From: an uncultured Thalassolituus sp.
GTDB taxonomy: Bacteria; Pseudomonadota; Gammaproteobacteria; Pseudomonadales; Oceanobacteraceae
Assembly: GCF_950066645.1 (NCBI RefSeq)
Contig: NZ_CATMFB010000005.1
Coordinates: forward strand, 154,148 to 218,147
DNA length: 64,000 nucleotides
Reading direction: 5' to 3'
Made by a program: the position numbers and the translations under genes. The notes below the pieces were generated by a model. It was not told where the DNA came from. It made no database searches and worked only from the letters and a program-made list of their open reading frames with translations. Below are positions 46,774 through 55,551 of the stretch, in pieces. Within the stretch, counting starts at the first letter, position 1; every line of letters begins with the position of its first letter.

Positions 46774-49142
46774 TGGATGCGAATAACACCCCCTATTTCC
46801 TGCTTCGCAGTGCTGATGAATTGCGGCAGGGATCGAGCCGGATGGAGTGGCACCCACGCCATCAGACTCTGACATTACGCCAGAAGCAGCAGTTGCGTCT
46901 GCCCTCGAGTCAACCTGATGCAGGCCTGACTGCCTGGGAGACAGCAACGCCTATGGCGGTTGACGAACATTATCAGGTTGCCCGTCTTAACGAAGATGCA
47001 GACAAAGTTATCTTCAACAGCGGTGGGGGATGGCAGCCTCTGAAAAACGACCTCAAGCAGGAAGTTGAGACGCCCGAAGGTGCCCACTTCACTGATATGG
47101 CGCTCAGCCAATCCGGCTTACTGGCCCTGCCGTTTTCAGATGATGCGGACCTTCACGGCCTCACCCTCTTCCATCTGGGCAAACGCTGGTTAAGCCGTTG
47201 CAGTCTGCCTGAAGCACCACGTCGCGCACTGATTGATCCCGGCCAGGGAATCTGGTGTCTGTCTGAAGGCAGCCTTATGTTCTGTGAAGGATCACCATTA
47301 CCAGCCCCCTATGCAGCAGTGCCGTCACGCTTTGAACCTGAGGTAGTAAACCCCGGGGAACTCGCACATCGCTGGACTCAGACATTACCTGCCGGCTGGC
47401 ACGGCCTCGCTCTGGCCTGCGTAGAATCTAGTCTGTGTATCCTCGCGCACAATGGCCTGGGGCAACAGATTATCCTCTGTCGTCCGCTGGACGCCGATCC
47501 AGAGGCCTCTATCAGCGCTTACGAGATTGACGAAGCCTGCCCGTTCGCTGTCGATATGGCGACGGCAGATGGCAGTCGCCTGGCACTATTGGCTCTGCCC
47601 GATCCGGGCGACTCTGATTTCCGTCAACGCGACTGTCCGGTGGTCAGCCTCGTTGCTGGTGACGATACCGACACAGGCAAAGCCATCCTGATTTATGAGC
47701 GTTATCCCATGCTCGGACTGGCTCAGCCGCGCTTTGCCAGCAGTGCCGATGGGCAGCTGCGCTATCAGGCTCCGGAATCTGACGAATATCCAGGCTTCAG
47801 TCCACGCCCAAGAGAACTTCATGCCCTGCGCCAGCCACGCTATGAGGAAAGCGCCTCAGCTCTGCTGAAAGAAGTGCTCGACTCCGGCGCACCGGGCACA
47901 ACCTGGCACCGCCTGTATCTGGATGCCTGCATTCCAGCCGGATGCAGTATCCGCATTGCAGCTCGGGTGTATGACGATGCCGACGCCCGTGGGGCGACAG
48001 ACATTCTGATGCAGCCTGAAGCCGTGTGGAATCCACTGCCGTCGGAACTCGCTTATCAGCCCGCTCTGTCAGGGTATGAGAAAGGACGTCGGGGGCTGTT
48101 TGAAATACTGCTTCAGCGCCCCGAAGGACCGGTGCGGACCATGAATGGCCGCTATCTCCAGCTACAGCTTCACATGACCAGTAATGGTCGGACAGCGCCC
48201 GCAATTCACGCCATCCGGGTATATGGACCGCGGTTCTCCTATCAGGAGGCGTACCTCCCCGAGCTTTTCCGTCAGGAACAGACCGTCGACCCTGACAACA
48301 GTCGCGGGGCGGCAAACGGGGCAGATGTCCGGGAGCGTCTGCTGGCAGGTTTTGAAAGTATTCTGACACCGCTCGAAGGCCGTATTGCCGCCGCAGAGCA
48401 ATTACTGCACCCGGCAACGGCACCCAGTTCAAATCTTGGCTGGCTGGCCGAAACGCTGGGCAGACCTCTCCCTGCACAATGGCCTGAAGCCCGTAAACGC
48501 CGTTGGCTCCAGCACCAGACCCTGATCCAACAATACAAAGGGACGCTGCCGGGACTGAATCTGGCCCTCGATATTGCCACCGACGGTGGCGTCCAGAAAG
48601 GTTCTGTGGTCATTGTCGAAAATTTCCGGCTGCGCCGCACTATGGCAACCGTTCTTGGTGTGAGTATGGATGACAGCGACCACCCTCTGACCCTGGGCAC
48701 TGGCATTTCCGGCAACAGTATTATCGGCGACAGCCTTATCCTCTCGGACATGAACGCCAGAGAGTTTCTCACCCTGTTCGCGCCGGAACTGGCTGACGAA
48801 GACGAACGTATTGCCGTCGCTGCTTTTTTTGAAAAATACGCGCACCGTCTCAGCATTCTTCTTCACGGCGATGCCCGCCAACAGCGACACGAAGTTGAAG
48901 GACTACTTGCCGATCAGCTTCCTGTACACCTGCAATGGCAGATTATCGAAACTCAGCACCCATTCATCCTCGGTACGTCACCCTTGCTGAACGTCGATAC
49001 CTGGATAGAACCCCGCCCGGCTGACGTCCGGGTAACCGTTAATGAAACCCGTATCGGTCGCGAAGGAGTGCTGGTTAATCCACTGGCATTTTCTCCCGCC
49101 GATATTAATCACCGCCAGAGCTCTGGCGGCGCGATGACCTGA
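46773..49142 (+). CDS. eCIS baseplate protein, gp7/tail protein I-like (Pvc12), with large N-terminal domain
   Basis: This 789-aa protein has a C-terminal tail-protein-I-type region (residues about 510-680). It contains SILTPLEGRIAAAEQLLHP, LGWLAETLGRPLPAQWPEARKR and YKGTLPGLNLALDIATDGG, the hallmark of Pvc12-type baseplate proteins. A distal part (about 690-789) is beta-rich. The first 480 residues have repeated short strands (GLLALPFSDDADLHGLTLFH, GQGIWCLSEGSLMFC) that resemble a beta-propeller, which could face outward as a binding surface. It begins at the stop of the J-like gene. Confidence 0.88.
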   Translation: MDANNTPYFLLRSADELRQGSSRMEWHPRHQTLTLRQKQQLRLPSSQPDAGLTAWETATPMAVDEHYQVARLNEDADKVIFNSGGGWQPLKNDLKQEVETPEGAHFTDMALSQSGLLALPFSDDADLHGLTLFHLGKRWLSRCSLPEAPRRALIDPGQGIWCLSEGSLMFCEGSPLPAPYAAVPSRFEPEVVNPGELAHRWTQTLPAGWHGLALACVESSLCILAHNGLGQQIILCRPLDADPEASISAYEIDEACPFAVDMATADGSRLALLALPDPGDSDFRQRDCPVVSLVAGDDTDTGKAILIYERYPMLGLAQPRFASSADGQLRYQAPESDEYPGFSPRPRELHALRQPRYEESASALLKEVLDSGAPGTTWHRLYLDACIPAGCSIRIAARVYDDADARGATDILMQPEAVWNPLPSELAYQPALSGYEKGRRGLFEILLQRPEGPVRTMNGRYLQLQLHMTSNGRTAPAIHAIRVYGPRFSYQEAYLPELFRQEQTVDPDNSRGAANGADVRERLLAGFESILTPLEGRIAAAEQLLHPATAPSSNLGWLAETLGRPLPAQWPEARKRRWLQHQTLIQQYKGTLPGLNLALDIATDGGVQKGSVVIVENFRLRRTMATVLGVSMDDSDHPLTLGTGISGNSIIGDSLILSDMNAREFLTLFAPELADEDERIAVAAFFEKYAHRLSILLHGDARQQRHEVEGLLADQLPVHLQWQIIETQHPFILGTSPLLNVDTWIEPRPADVRVTVNETRIGREGVLVNPLAFSPADINHRQSSGGAMT

Positions 49143-49153
49143 AGGAGGCCGGT

Positions 49154-50050
49154 ATGGCTGATATGGACGATCTCCCGACATTAGAACAGGACGATCAATT
49201 GGCAGAACCGCTACGCCGGGTTTCATACGAAGCCGGCATGATGCTTGGCCTGGAAGCGACCCGCGACGAGCAGGCCTATCACCGTCGCCGGCTGACGCGT
49301 CATCAATACTGGTTACAGGGCTTTGGCACCCTGGCTGGACTAAATGTCAGTATGTCGCCTGAGTCTCATGCAGATGCAAACGAAAACACTCGCGTACGGC
49401 TTCATGTCAGCCCCGGAATCGCCATCGATGGCCTGGGCCGGGAAGTCATGCTGCATGAGACTTACTGCATCGATCTTCGTCAGTGGCTGGATGCCCAGAC
49501 TGAGGCCAGTCTGCTCGAAGGCTATGACGGTGGCCCCGGACATCTGTGGCTCAAAGTCACTATCCGCCATAAGGACTGCGCACTCGCCCGGCAGCCTGTG
49601 CTCGCACGTAAACTCAACCTGAGTACAGACGCGGTACAACCCAGCCGTACCGCAGACAGCGTTCAGTTAGAGCTGATTCCGGAGCGCCCCCCCACAGAAG
49701 ATAACCGCTATCAGCCCTGGGCAAGCCATGTCCCGGTAACAGATACCCTGCCCGTTCTGAGCAGCGAAGAAGATGCCACTCTTCAGGCAGCGACCGCTGC
49801 CAGCGCTGCGGCTGGTGCGCAACTGGCGCTGCACGCTCGATTACTGCATGCCCTGGACGGAAACGGCCTGAGCACCCGCAACCTCGCGGATGAACTCGAA
49901 TCCGGTGCCCGACTTCTGTTGGCCCGTATCCGCCTGGAAGTGAGCCAACCCGACGACATCATCGTTAACCCCGAGCGTATTCAGATCAACAATCTGGTGC
50001 GCCCTTTTATCGCCACTGCCAGTCAACTGGCCTGGTTACACCGCCAGTAA
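49154..50050 (+). CDS. eCIS-associated protein with baseplate-fibre-like N-terminal module, copy 1
   Basis: This 298-aa protein starts behind AAGGAGG. Residues about 40-110 (RRRLTRHQYWLQGFGTLAGL, then VRLHVSPGIAIDGLGREVML) form a module also seen at the N-termini of the next two proteins. The pattern is: paired helices, a G-x-x-x-GL turn, then a strand with PG-x-x-x-x-x-GR. The C-terminal third is alanine-rich and helical. Its place after the Pvc12-like gene is that of fibre or outer-baseplate proteins. The function is unknown. Confidence 0.65.
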   Translation: MADMDDLPTLEQDDQLAEPLRRVSYEAGMMLGLEATRDEQAYHRRRLTRHQYWLQGFGTLAGLNVSMSPESHADANENTRVRLHVSPGIAIDGLGREVMLHETYCIDLRQWLDAQTEASLLEGYDGGPGHLWLKVTIRHKDCALARQPVLARKLNLSTDAVQPSRTADSVQLELIPERPPTEDNRYQPWASHVPVTDTLPVLSSEEDATLQAATAASAAAGAQLALHARLLHALDGNGLSTRNLADELESGARLLLARIRLEVSQPDDIIVNPERIQINNLVRPFIATASQLAWLHRQ

Positions 50051-50102
50051 TGCATCGGGATACGGAATTTACCGGGGCACAAGCCCCCGCAAGGAGTGAG
50101 AC

Positions 50103-51827
50103 ATGACAGAGATTCTTTTCCAACCACTGGGAAACCCATTGGCCGCCAGTCGCCCACTGGAAAAAATTGCCGATATCGACTCGCGCCTCAGTCGCACCCA
50201 TTACTTTGATGGACGACTGCTGACGGCAGAAGATCTGGAGCGGGATCAGGTGTATCTGGATGAGCGCCTGCGCGAAGCTGGCAAAGTCATTGGTGAGGGG
50301 GTAGCAGCAGGCCTGGAGCTGAATTTCGATTTCTATTCCGGGATTCTGACACTTTCTCCAGGTAGCGGTATTACCCGCCTGGGACGAATTCTTCAGCTGG
50401 ATGAAACCCTGACCGTTAATGTCACAGACTCAGCACTGATTTCACAACTTAATGATGGGAAATACCGTCAGTTTAATCGCGGCCTCTATGCCGTCGTACT
50501 CAACTATACCGAAGTAGCGACCGATCTCGCCGAGATATTTCCGACAGATCTGGTCAGTAAGCGAGGTGCCGATTACGCATCGGTGACAGAGGCCGTACAA
50601 CTTGGATTGGTTCCTCTGCCTCTGCCGTTATCTCAGCAGGATGCCCTGCACAGTCGCGCCAGTCTGATACGTACGTTACAGGATAATGAGCTGGTCGATT
50701 CGCTGATTCCGGGTGACAGTCTGCCCCTGGGAATTCTTGCTATCCGTGATGATACGCCGCTGTGGCTCGACAGCGAATTGTTACGACACCCGACCCGACA
50801 GCACAACGATACGCGCGCACAACGCGAAGATCTTTTCCGCCAGTATCGCCAGTTATTTAACGATGTGATGGACTATCGCCGGTCAGCGTCTTTATCCCAG
50901 AATTTTGCAGCTTCTGAATACTTCAGTCTGATGCCCGCCTCGGGCCCAATGCCAAAAGCCTGTGTGGATGCAGAGCGTGGCGTTCAGAGTTTTTTTCCTG
51001 ATCATTTCAATGTTCATGTCGCCCCCGTGCGGATGGCTGAAGTGGATCTGTTAATTCGCGAATCTCTGCACTTACCCCCGCTGGACCTGAATTCGAAAGA
51101 TGTTGTCGATGTCATGGTGCTGGTGCCATTGACCAACAACCGCTTCGGGCAATACGCCACACAACTGGAACGTAGGACTGAATTACCCGAGCGTCGCCTC
51201 AAGTCGACAGATCCTCTGCGACTCAGCTTGTACCCACGACCTGCCCCCCACGAAATAGATACCGATGCCGATACCTGGCGCGAGATTTTTGCAGTCAGTG
51301 AGCAGGAAAATATTGTTTATGTCCGTCGTCCTGCACGCGCAGCCGAGACCCGCGTCAGCGGAATTGTTATCGCAGACGGTTTCAGCGATCCCGTGGGGTC
51401 GCCCCCGGTCGATGATTACGTACCACCGGTAGACATCGATGGTCCGGGCTATGACGACGGCGAAGCATTCCTGAATTACTTTAACCTCTGGTCGGTGGTC
51501 GAATATCGCCAACCGAAAGGAGAGCGGGAATTCGAGGCATACCAGAAACTCACCGAAAATTACGGCCGTAAAGCTGAAACCGTACAGTGGATTCTGTTGC
51601 TGTTGATCCGTATCAGCCCCTGGTTTGACCCGATTCTATGGCGCACCCTGCTATTGAGCGCCGAGCGCGAAATGCTGGATAAGGTATCGAGTGAGCTGTT
51701 CGCTAACGACGATGGGCATCCCTACAACACCGGCAACATTCTCTACGGGCTTCTCAAAGATTCAGGAGCCGATGATGCGCTGATGGAGGATGTAAAACAA
51801 CTGACTGAAAAGGTTACTCCGGTCTGA
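50103..51827 (+). CDS. eCIS-associated protein with shared N-terminal module, copy 2
   Basis: This 574-aa protein carries the module at residues about 30-110: THYFDGRLLTAEDLERDQVY, GEGVAAGLELN, TLSPGSGITRLGRIL. The following 460 residues show no family I recognise. They include a long conserved-looking VQWILLLLIRISPWFDPILW segment (about 495-515) that is hydrophobic but contains charged residues, so it is probably buried helix and not a membrane span. It starts behind AAGGAG. A structural role at the outer baseplate is inferred from context. Confidence 0.65.
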   Translation: MTEILFQPLGNPLAASRPLEKIADIDSRLSRTHYFDGRLLTAEDLERDQVYLDERLREAGKVIGEGVAAGLELNFDFYSGILTLSPGSGITRLGRILQLDETLTVNVTDSALISQLNDGKYRQFNRGLYAVVLNYTEVATDLAEIFPTDLVSKRGADYASVTEAVQLGLVPLPLPLSQQDALHSRASLIRTLQDNELVDSLIPGDSLPLGILAIRDDTPLWLDSELLRHPTRQHNDTRAQREDLFRQYRQLFNDVMDYRRSASLSQNFAASEYFSLMPASGPMPKACVDAERGVQSFFPDHFNVHVAPVRMAEVDLLIRESLHLPPLDLNSKDVVDVMVLVPLTNNRFGQYATQLERRTELPERRLKSTDPLRLSLYPRPAPHEIDTDADTWREIFAVSEQENIVYVRRPARAAETRVSGIVIADGFSDPVGSPPVDDYVPPVDIDGPGYDDGEAFLNYFNLWSVVEYRQPKGEREFEAYQKLTENYGRKAETVQWILLLLIRISPWFDPILWRTLLLSAEREMLDKVSSELFANDDGHPYNTGNILYGLLKDSGADDALMEDVKQLTEKVTPV

Positions 51828-51837
51828 GGAATCGCCC

Positions 51838-54800
51838 ATGACTATGATCTCATTACACCGCCCCGTCGTCAGTCATCCTGATTTAAAACGTCTGCATTTC
51901 TTTGCCGGACGTCACTTAGGTGAAGACGAATTCGATCAGCGCCAACAATATGTAAAAGCCCGCCTGGCGGCGTTGCTGACATCCGAAAACGCTGGCGTAT
52001 TATCCGGTTTAAATCTTCAGTACCGGGATGAATCCGGACCAGCTGATGAAATAAATCTGATCGTCACCCCAGGGTCTGGAGTGACCCCAGAGGGGATTCC
52101 GCTGACGCTACGATCTCCGCTGCGGTGTAGCTGGCAGGAACTGCTGAACGATTATCTGGATAAATCTCAGGCCAATAATGTCGCCGGCGTGTATTACCTG
52201 ACTCTGCACCAGGACGACGCCAGTATCGACCCACCCAATGCAGACCCGTGCCAACGAACCGCCTTCGATCCGACCCGGGATACAAGGCTGGTATCTATGG
52301 TGTCTTTGCGCCTGCAGCGCCTGTCAGTCACTCAGGAAGAAGTCAGATCCAAACCGGGTAAACAGCTTCAGAACGAAATCTGCGCCATGCGGGTTGAATC
52401 CGTGCCACGCTATTCTTTCTCCGTCGTACTTGGCTTAGTTGCCTTTGATGACACCAGTGACGGGGCAAGACTTGAGTGGATTTCTGAGGCTGCTGGTCGT
52501 TACTACGCGCACCCGGACGCAGGCTACTTCGCCTTACAGAACCAGACCCATATTGCGTTAGAACATCTGATGCGCAGGTATCGGGATCTCGTTCCGCCTC
52601 AGTCGCTAGCGGATTTTCTGCGCAACCAGTTCACCCTGAGCTACCTGCCAGCGGCAGGCCGCCTGCCGCTGGCATGGCTTGAGGATATTGCCGGGGATCG
52701 CCCCAGCGTCGTGGGCCTGCCCGCTCACCTCGGTATCGATATGATTCCGGTCTCAGAAGATACTCTGGACGATTTAATACAAAGACACCTGCCTCGGCGG
52801 GTGATTGACCTTAAGCGCTCTGCGGGTGACCGGATCCGGCTTGTACTGCCGATGAAACGTTCGGTTTACCGGGCTGATATTCTTGATAAACCAGCAACCG
52901 ACGCCCGTCTGGAACAGGATATTTTTACTTACTGCCAGTCCGCTTACGTGCGCTGGCTGGCCTGGTCCGAAGCCTTCCGGGATCTTTACTACGTCTCCGA
53001 CGATGTCGTACTGGATGCTGACGAAAAGCCATTAAATAGCGAAGACATCGACGAACTGGACCTCCCAGAACCGACTCCACCGCCCGCATTGCCTGCCCAG
53101 ATATTCAGCCAACTGAAAATCGCCGCCGGAAAAAGGCTGGGTATCGCGTCACAAAGCCTGCCCCCTCCTTACGACAAGGAAGCTCCCGAACCAACAAAGG
53201 CTTTTGATACCTGGGCACCAAAAAACAGCGACGGTGTTAATACGCCGCCCTCTCCCGCCGAGCGAACCCGCTATGGTCTGCTCGGTCAGTATAAAGTTAC
53301 CGAAAATGTTCTCGATACACTCGAAGAAAAAATTCGGAAACTGCGTACACGCCTTGAACGTACGCGCGATATTCTGCTGTTAAAACGACAGCAGCTGGAT
53401 TCACAGACTGTCTCTCTGGCGGCACTTGCTGGCGGGGTCGCCGGCGATGGTAAGGGCCTGCAGGTCGCGCGCTGGCTACCTTACGCCACGCTCAATACCG
53501 ATATGGTGCCCGAGGAAACCAGCAGCGCCGCAGCAAAAGTCGACTCGGCCGCAGCACCCGCGTCCACCAGCGTAAAAGCCAACACGACAGAACGTACCAG
53601 TACCGCAACAGAACTCCGCCTTGCAGAATACAAAGGGCTGACCGACGATCAGATAAAAAGACTGGCAATTAAAGAGGCCTCGTTACGCACCGCAGCAGAA
53701 ATCACCTCGCCTGTAAGCAAAGAAACTGTTTTCACTTACTCTGCACCGGATAAATATTCCGCCTTCGAACAGGGAATTAACCAGGACCGCCTGAGCAGAC
53801 TGCAAGCACCCAAAGCAGCGGTAAGTAAACCCGCATTTAATACCAAAGAATTCCGCTTCGGGGTCATGGATCACATCAGCCCGGACGTCAGCGAATACAA
53901 CAAAACCTTTTCGGGTATGAAAGATCTGCTTCAGACCATTGATGATCTGTTTTCCGACGACGATGAATTCAAGGAAATACGTCACGATCTGAAGCTGAAT
54001 AAAAGTGAAAGTGGCTCGGAAGCTGTCGAAGATGAAGATGTTCTTAAACTCCGTTCACCAACGCAGCTCGCTGAAGATATCGATACTGCACTGAACGAGT
54101 ACCTTGACGACAACGCTGATGAGGAGCCCAGGAGAGAACATCTGCGCGGACTGTTTGCAAACCAGAAACGCTATGAAGCGCTATTCACCGCTGGCAAAGT
54201 GCTCACGCGCTGGATCAGTATTATGGAATCCCGCTATAACACGCTGGAAAACAGCCTTCAGCAAGCTCTGAGGAAACAACAGGCGCTGATTTCCCGTCAG
54301 GAAAAACGCAAAGTCGAAATTATTCAGAGCCGCCATAAACTGCGTCAACTTGATAGTATTGCTGACGAAGCACTCGGTGATTACAGCGTCGCTCAGCAAT
54401 TGCTCGACGAAGACTGGCAGCGGGTCTTCGCCGCCAATAATGAGCGTACCCGGATACTCACCACACAGGTTGAAAGCCTTTGGTATGTGAGGGTACGTCA
54501 GACCGAAGTCTCCCGGCGTCTGCCTGACCCTCTCCCTTTGCGCCGGGATAACCCTGATGATCTGGTTCCCGGATGTGAGCCAGACGCCGACGCCGAACTT
54601 CCTGATGCCCTGCTCACTTTCTGGAAAACTGTGCGTGAAATTCCGCTCAGCAACTGGAAAGCTACGGCCTCACTGAAGCCCCGACTGATGGCAATGGCCG
54701 ATGGTGGACTGATTAAAACCATGCGCGAAACCCGGCTGAATAATGCGCTCCCATTGTTTGCCGCCAATAAGGTCACTCAGTCTTTCAACAGCGGTAATAT

Positions 54801-55548
54801 GGCGCTGCGCTCAACCTCAGACAGTGCAGCCTTTACCAACATGGCGCAACAAAGTCAGAAGCGGATAAGTCGCTGGGCCGCAGTGTCCGTTCCCGAAAAC
54901 CTGCTGCAGGTTCGTCCGGCAACTATCGCTTCTGTTCTGTCACTGGAAGATATTCAGAATCACAGTAATCGTCGCCTTCGTCATGCAGGGCGTGATCTGC
55001 TGGAAAAACTGGAGCAGTGCCAGATCTGCCTACAGGATACACTTGCGGCACTGCCGGGTTCTGTGCGTCTGCGCTGGGGGCAGCTCGCCGAAGATAACCG
55101 CTTGCCGGTTGAAGCAATCAGCCGTTGGCCGGGGTTAAAACTGGCTGAAGAAAGCAGTTTCAACACCACCCGGACCCTTGCCGAGCTGATCGACTGGTGG
55201 TTCAGGCAATTGATTGAAGAGGCAGATGAAGACAGCAGGCAGACCATGCGGGATATGATTCGTGCCGCAGTCATTTATGCCTCGCTTGGCAATCCTCAGG
55301 AAATCGTTCGCGGTACGATTTCGGCGGCCCCTGGGTTATTCCGTGCGGGTGAGTTTTTCCGCGTTGCGCTCAACCGCCAGGTTGTTCCCGGAAAAGTCCT
55401 GCAATTATTAACGCACGAACAGGAAGTCGCCGCGGAAATCACCGTCGAAGAAAACGACGCCGAAGGAACGCGGGTACGCATCAGCAAAGTGCTGCGCGAA
55501 AGCATAGAGTTTTCTGCGAATGTGTCAGTGATTGGCAGGGTGCGGTGA
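51838..55548 (+). CDS. Large eCIS-associated coiled-coil protein with shared N-terminal module, copy 3
   Basis: This 1236-aa protein is the largest in the locus. The shared module is at residues about 19-95: LHFFAGRHLGEDEFDQRQQY, GVLSGLNLQ, IVTPGSGVTPEGIPL. A second beta-rich part follows (about 100-330). Next come long helical stretches, including EEKIRKLRTRLERTRDILLL near 500 and RKQQALISRQEKRKVEIIQS near 820, with an Ala/Ser/Thr-rich linker between. A globular domain closes the protein. Candidates are a tail fibre, a baseplate-to-sheath brace or the tape measure. None is proven. No signal peptide is present. Confidence 0.65.
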   Translation: MTMISLHRPVVSHPDLKRLHFFAGRHLGEDEFDQRQQYVKARLAALLTSENAGVLSGLNLQYRDESGPADEINLIVTPGSGVTPEGIPLTLRSPLRCSWQELLNDYLDKSQANNVAGVYYLTLHQDDASIDPPNADPCQRTAFDPTRDTRLVSMVSLRLQRLSVTQEEVRSKPGKQLQNEICAMRVESVPRYSFSVVLGLVAFDDTSDGARLEWISEAAGRYYAHPDAGYFALQNQTHIALEHLMRRYRDLVPPQSLADFLRNQFTLSYLPAAGRLPLAWLEDIAGDRPSVVGLPAHLGIDMIPVSEDTLDDLIQRHLPRRVIDLKRSAGDRIRLVLPMKRSVYRADILDKPATDARLEQDIFTYCQSAYVRWLAWSEAFRDLYYVSDDVVLDADEKPLNSEDIDELDLPEPTPPPALPAQIFSQLKIAAGKRLGIASQSLPPPYDKEAPEPTKAFDTWAPKNSDGVNTPPSPAERTRYGLLGQYKVTENVLDTLEEKIRKLRTRLERTRDILLLKRQQLDSQTVSLAALAGGVAGDGKGLQVARWLPYATLNTDMVPEETSSAAAKVDSAAAPASTSVKANTTERTSTATELRLAEYKGLTDDQIKRLAIKEASLRTAAEITSPVSKETVFTYSAPDKYSAFEQGINQDRLSRLQAPKAAVSKPAFNTKEFRFGVMDHISPDVSEYNKTFSGMKDLLQTIDDLFSDDDEFKEIRHDLKLNKSESGSEAVEDEDVLKLRSPTQLAEDIDTALNEYLDDNADEEPRREHLRGLFANQKRYEALFTAGKVLTRWISIMESRYNTLENSLQQALRKQQALISRQEKRKVEIIQSRHKLRQLDSIADEALGDYSVAQQLLDEDWQRVFAANNERTRILTTQVESLWYVRVRQTEVSRRLPDPLPLRRDNPDDLVPGCEPDADAELPDALLTFWKTVREIPLSNWKATASLKPRLMAMADGGLIKTMRETRLNNALPLFAANKVTQSFNSGNMALRSTSDSAAFTNMAQQSQKRISRWAAVSVPENLLQVRPATIASVLSLEDIQNHSNRRLRHAGRDLLEKLEQCQICLQDTLAALPGSVRLRWGQLAEDNRLPVEAISRWPGLKLAEESSFNTTRTLAELIDWWFRQLIEEADEDSRQTMRDMIRAAVIYASLGNPQEIVRGTISAAPGLFRAGEFFRVALNRQVVPGKVLQLLTHEQEVAAEITVEENDAEGTRVRISKVLRESIEFSANVSVIGRVR

Positions 55549-55551
55549 GTT

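Noticed and set aside
50103..51827. Membrane helix in the 574-aa eCIS protein
   Set aside because: The hydrophobic segment near residue 500 contains an Arg and an Asp and is short, so a buried helix is more likely than a membrane span.
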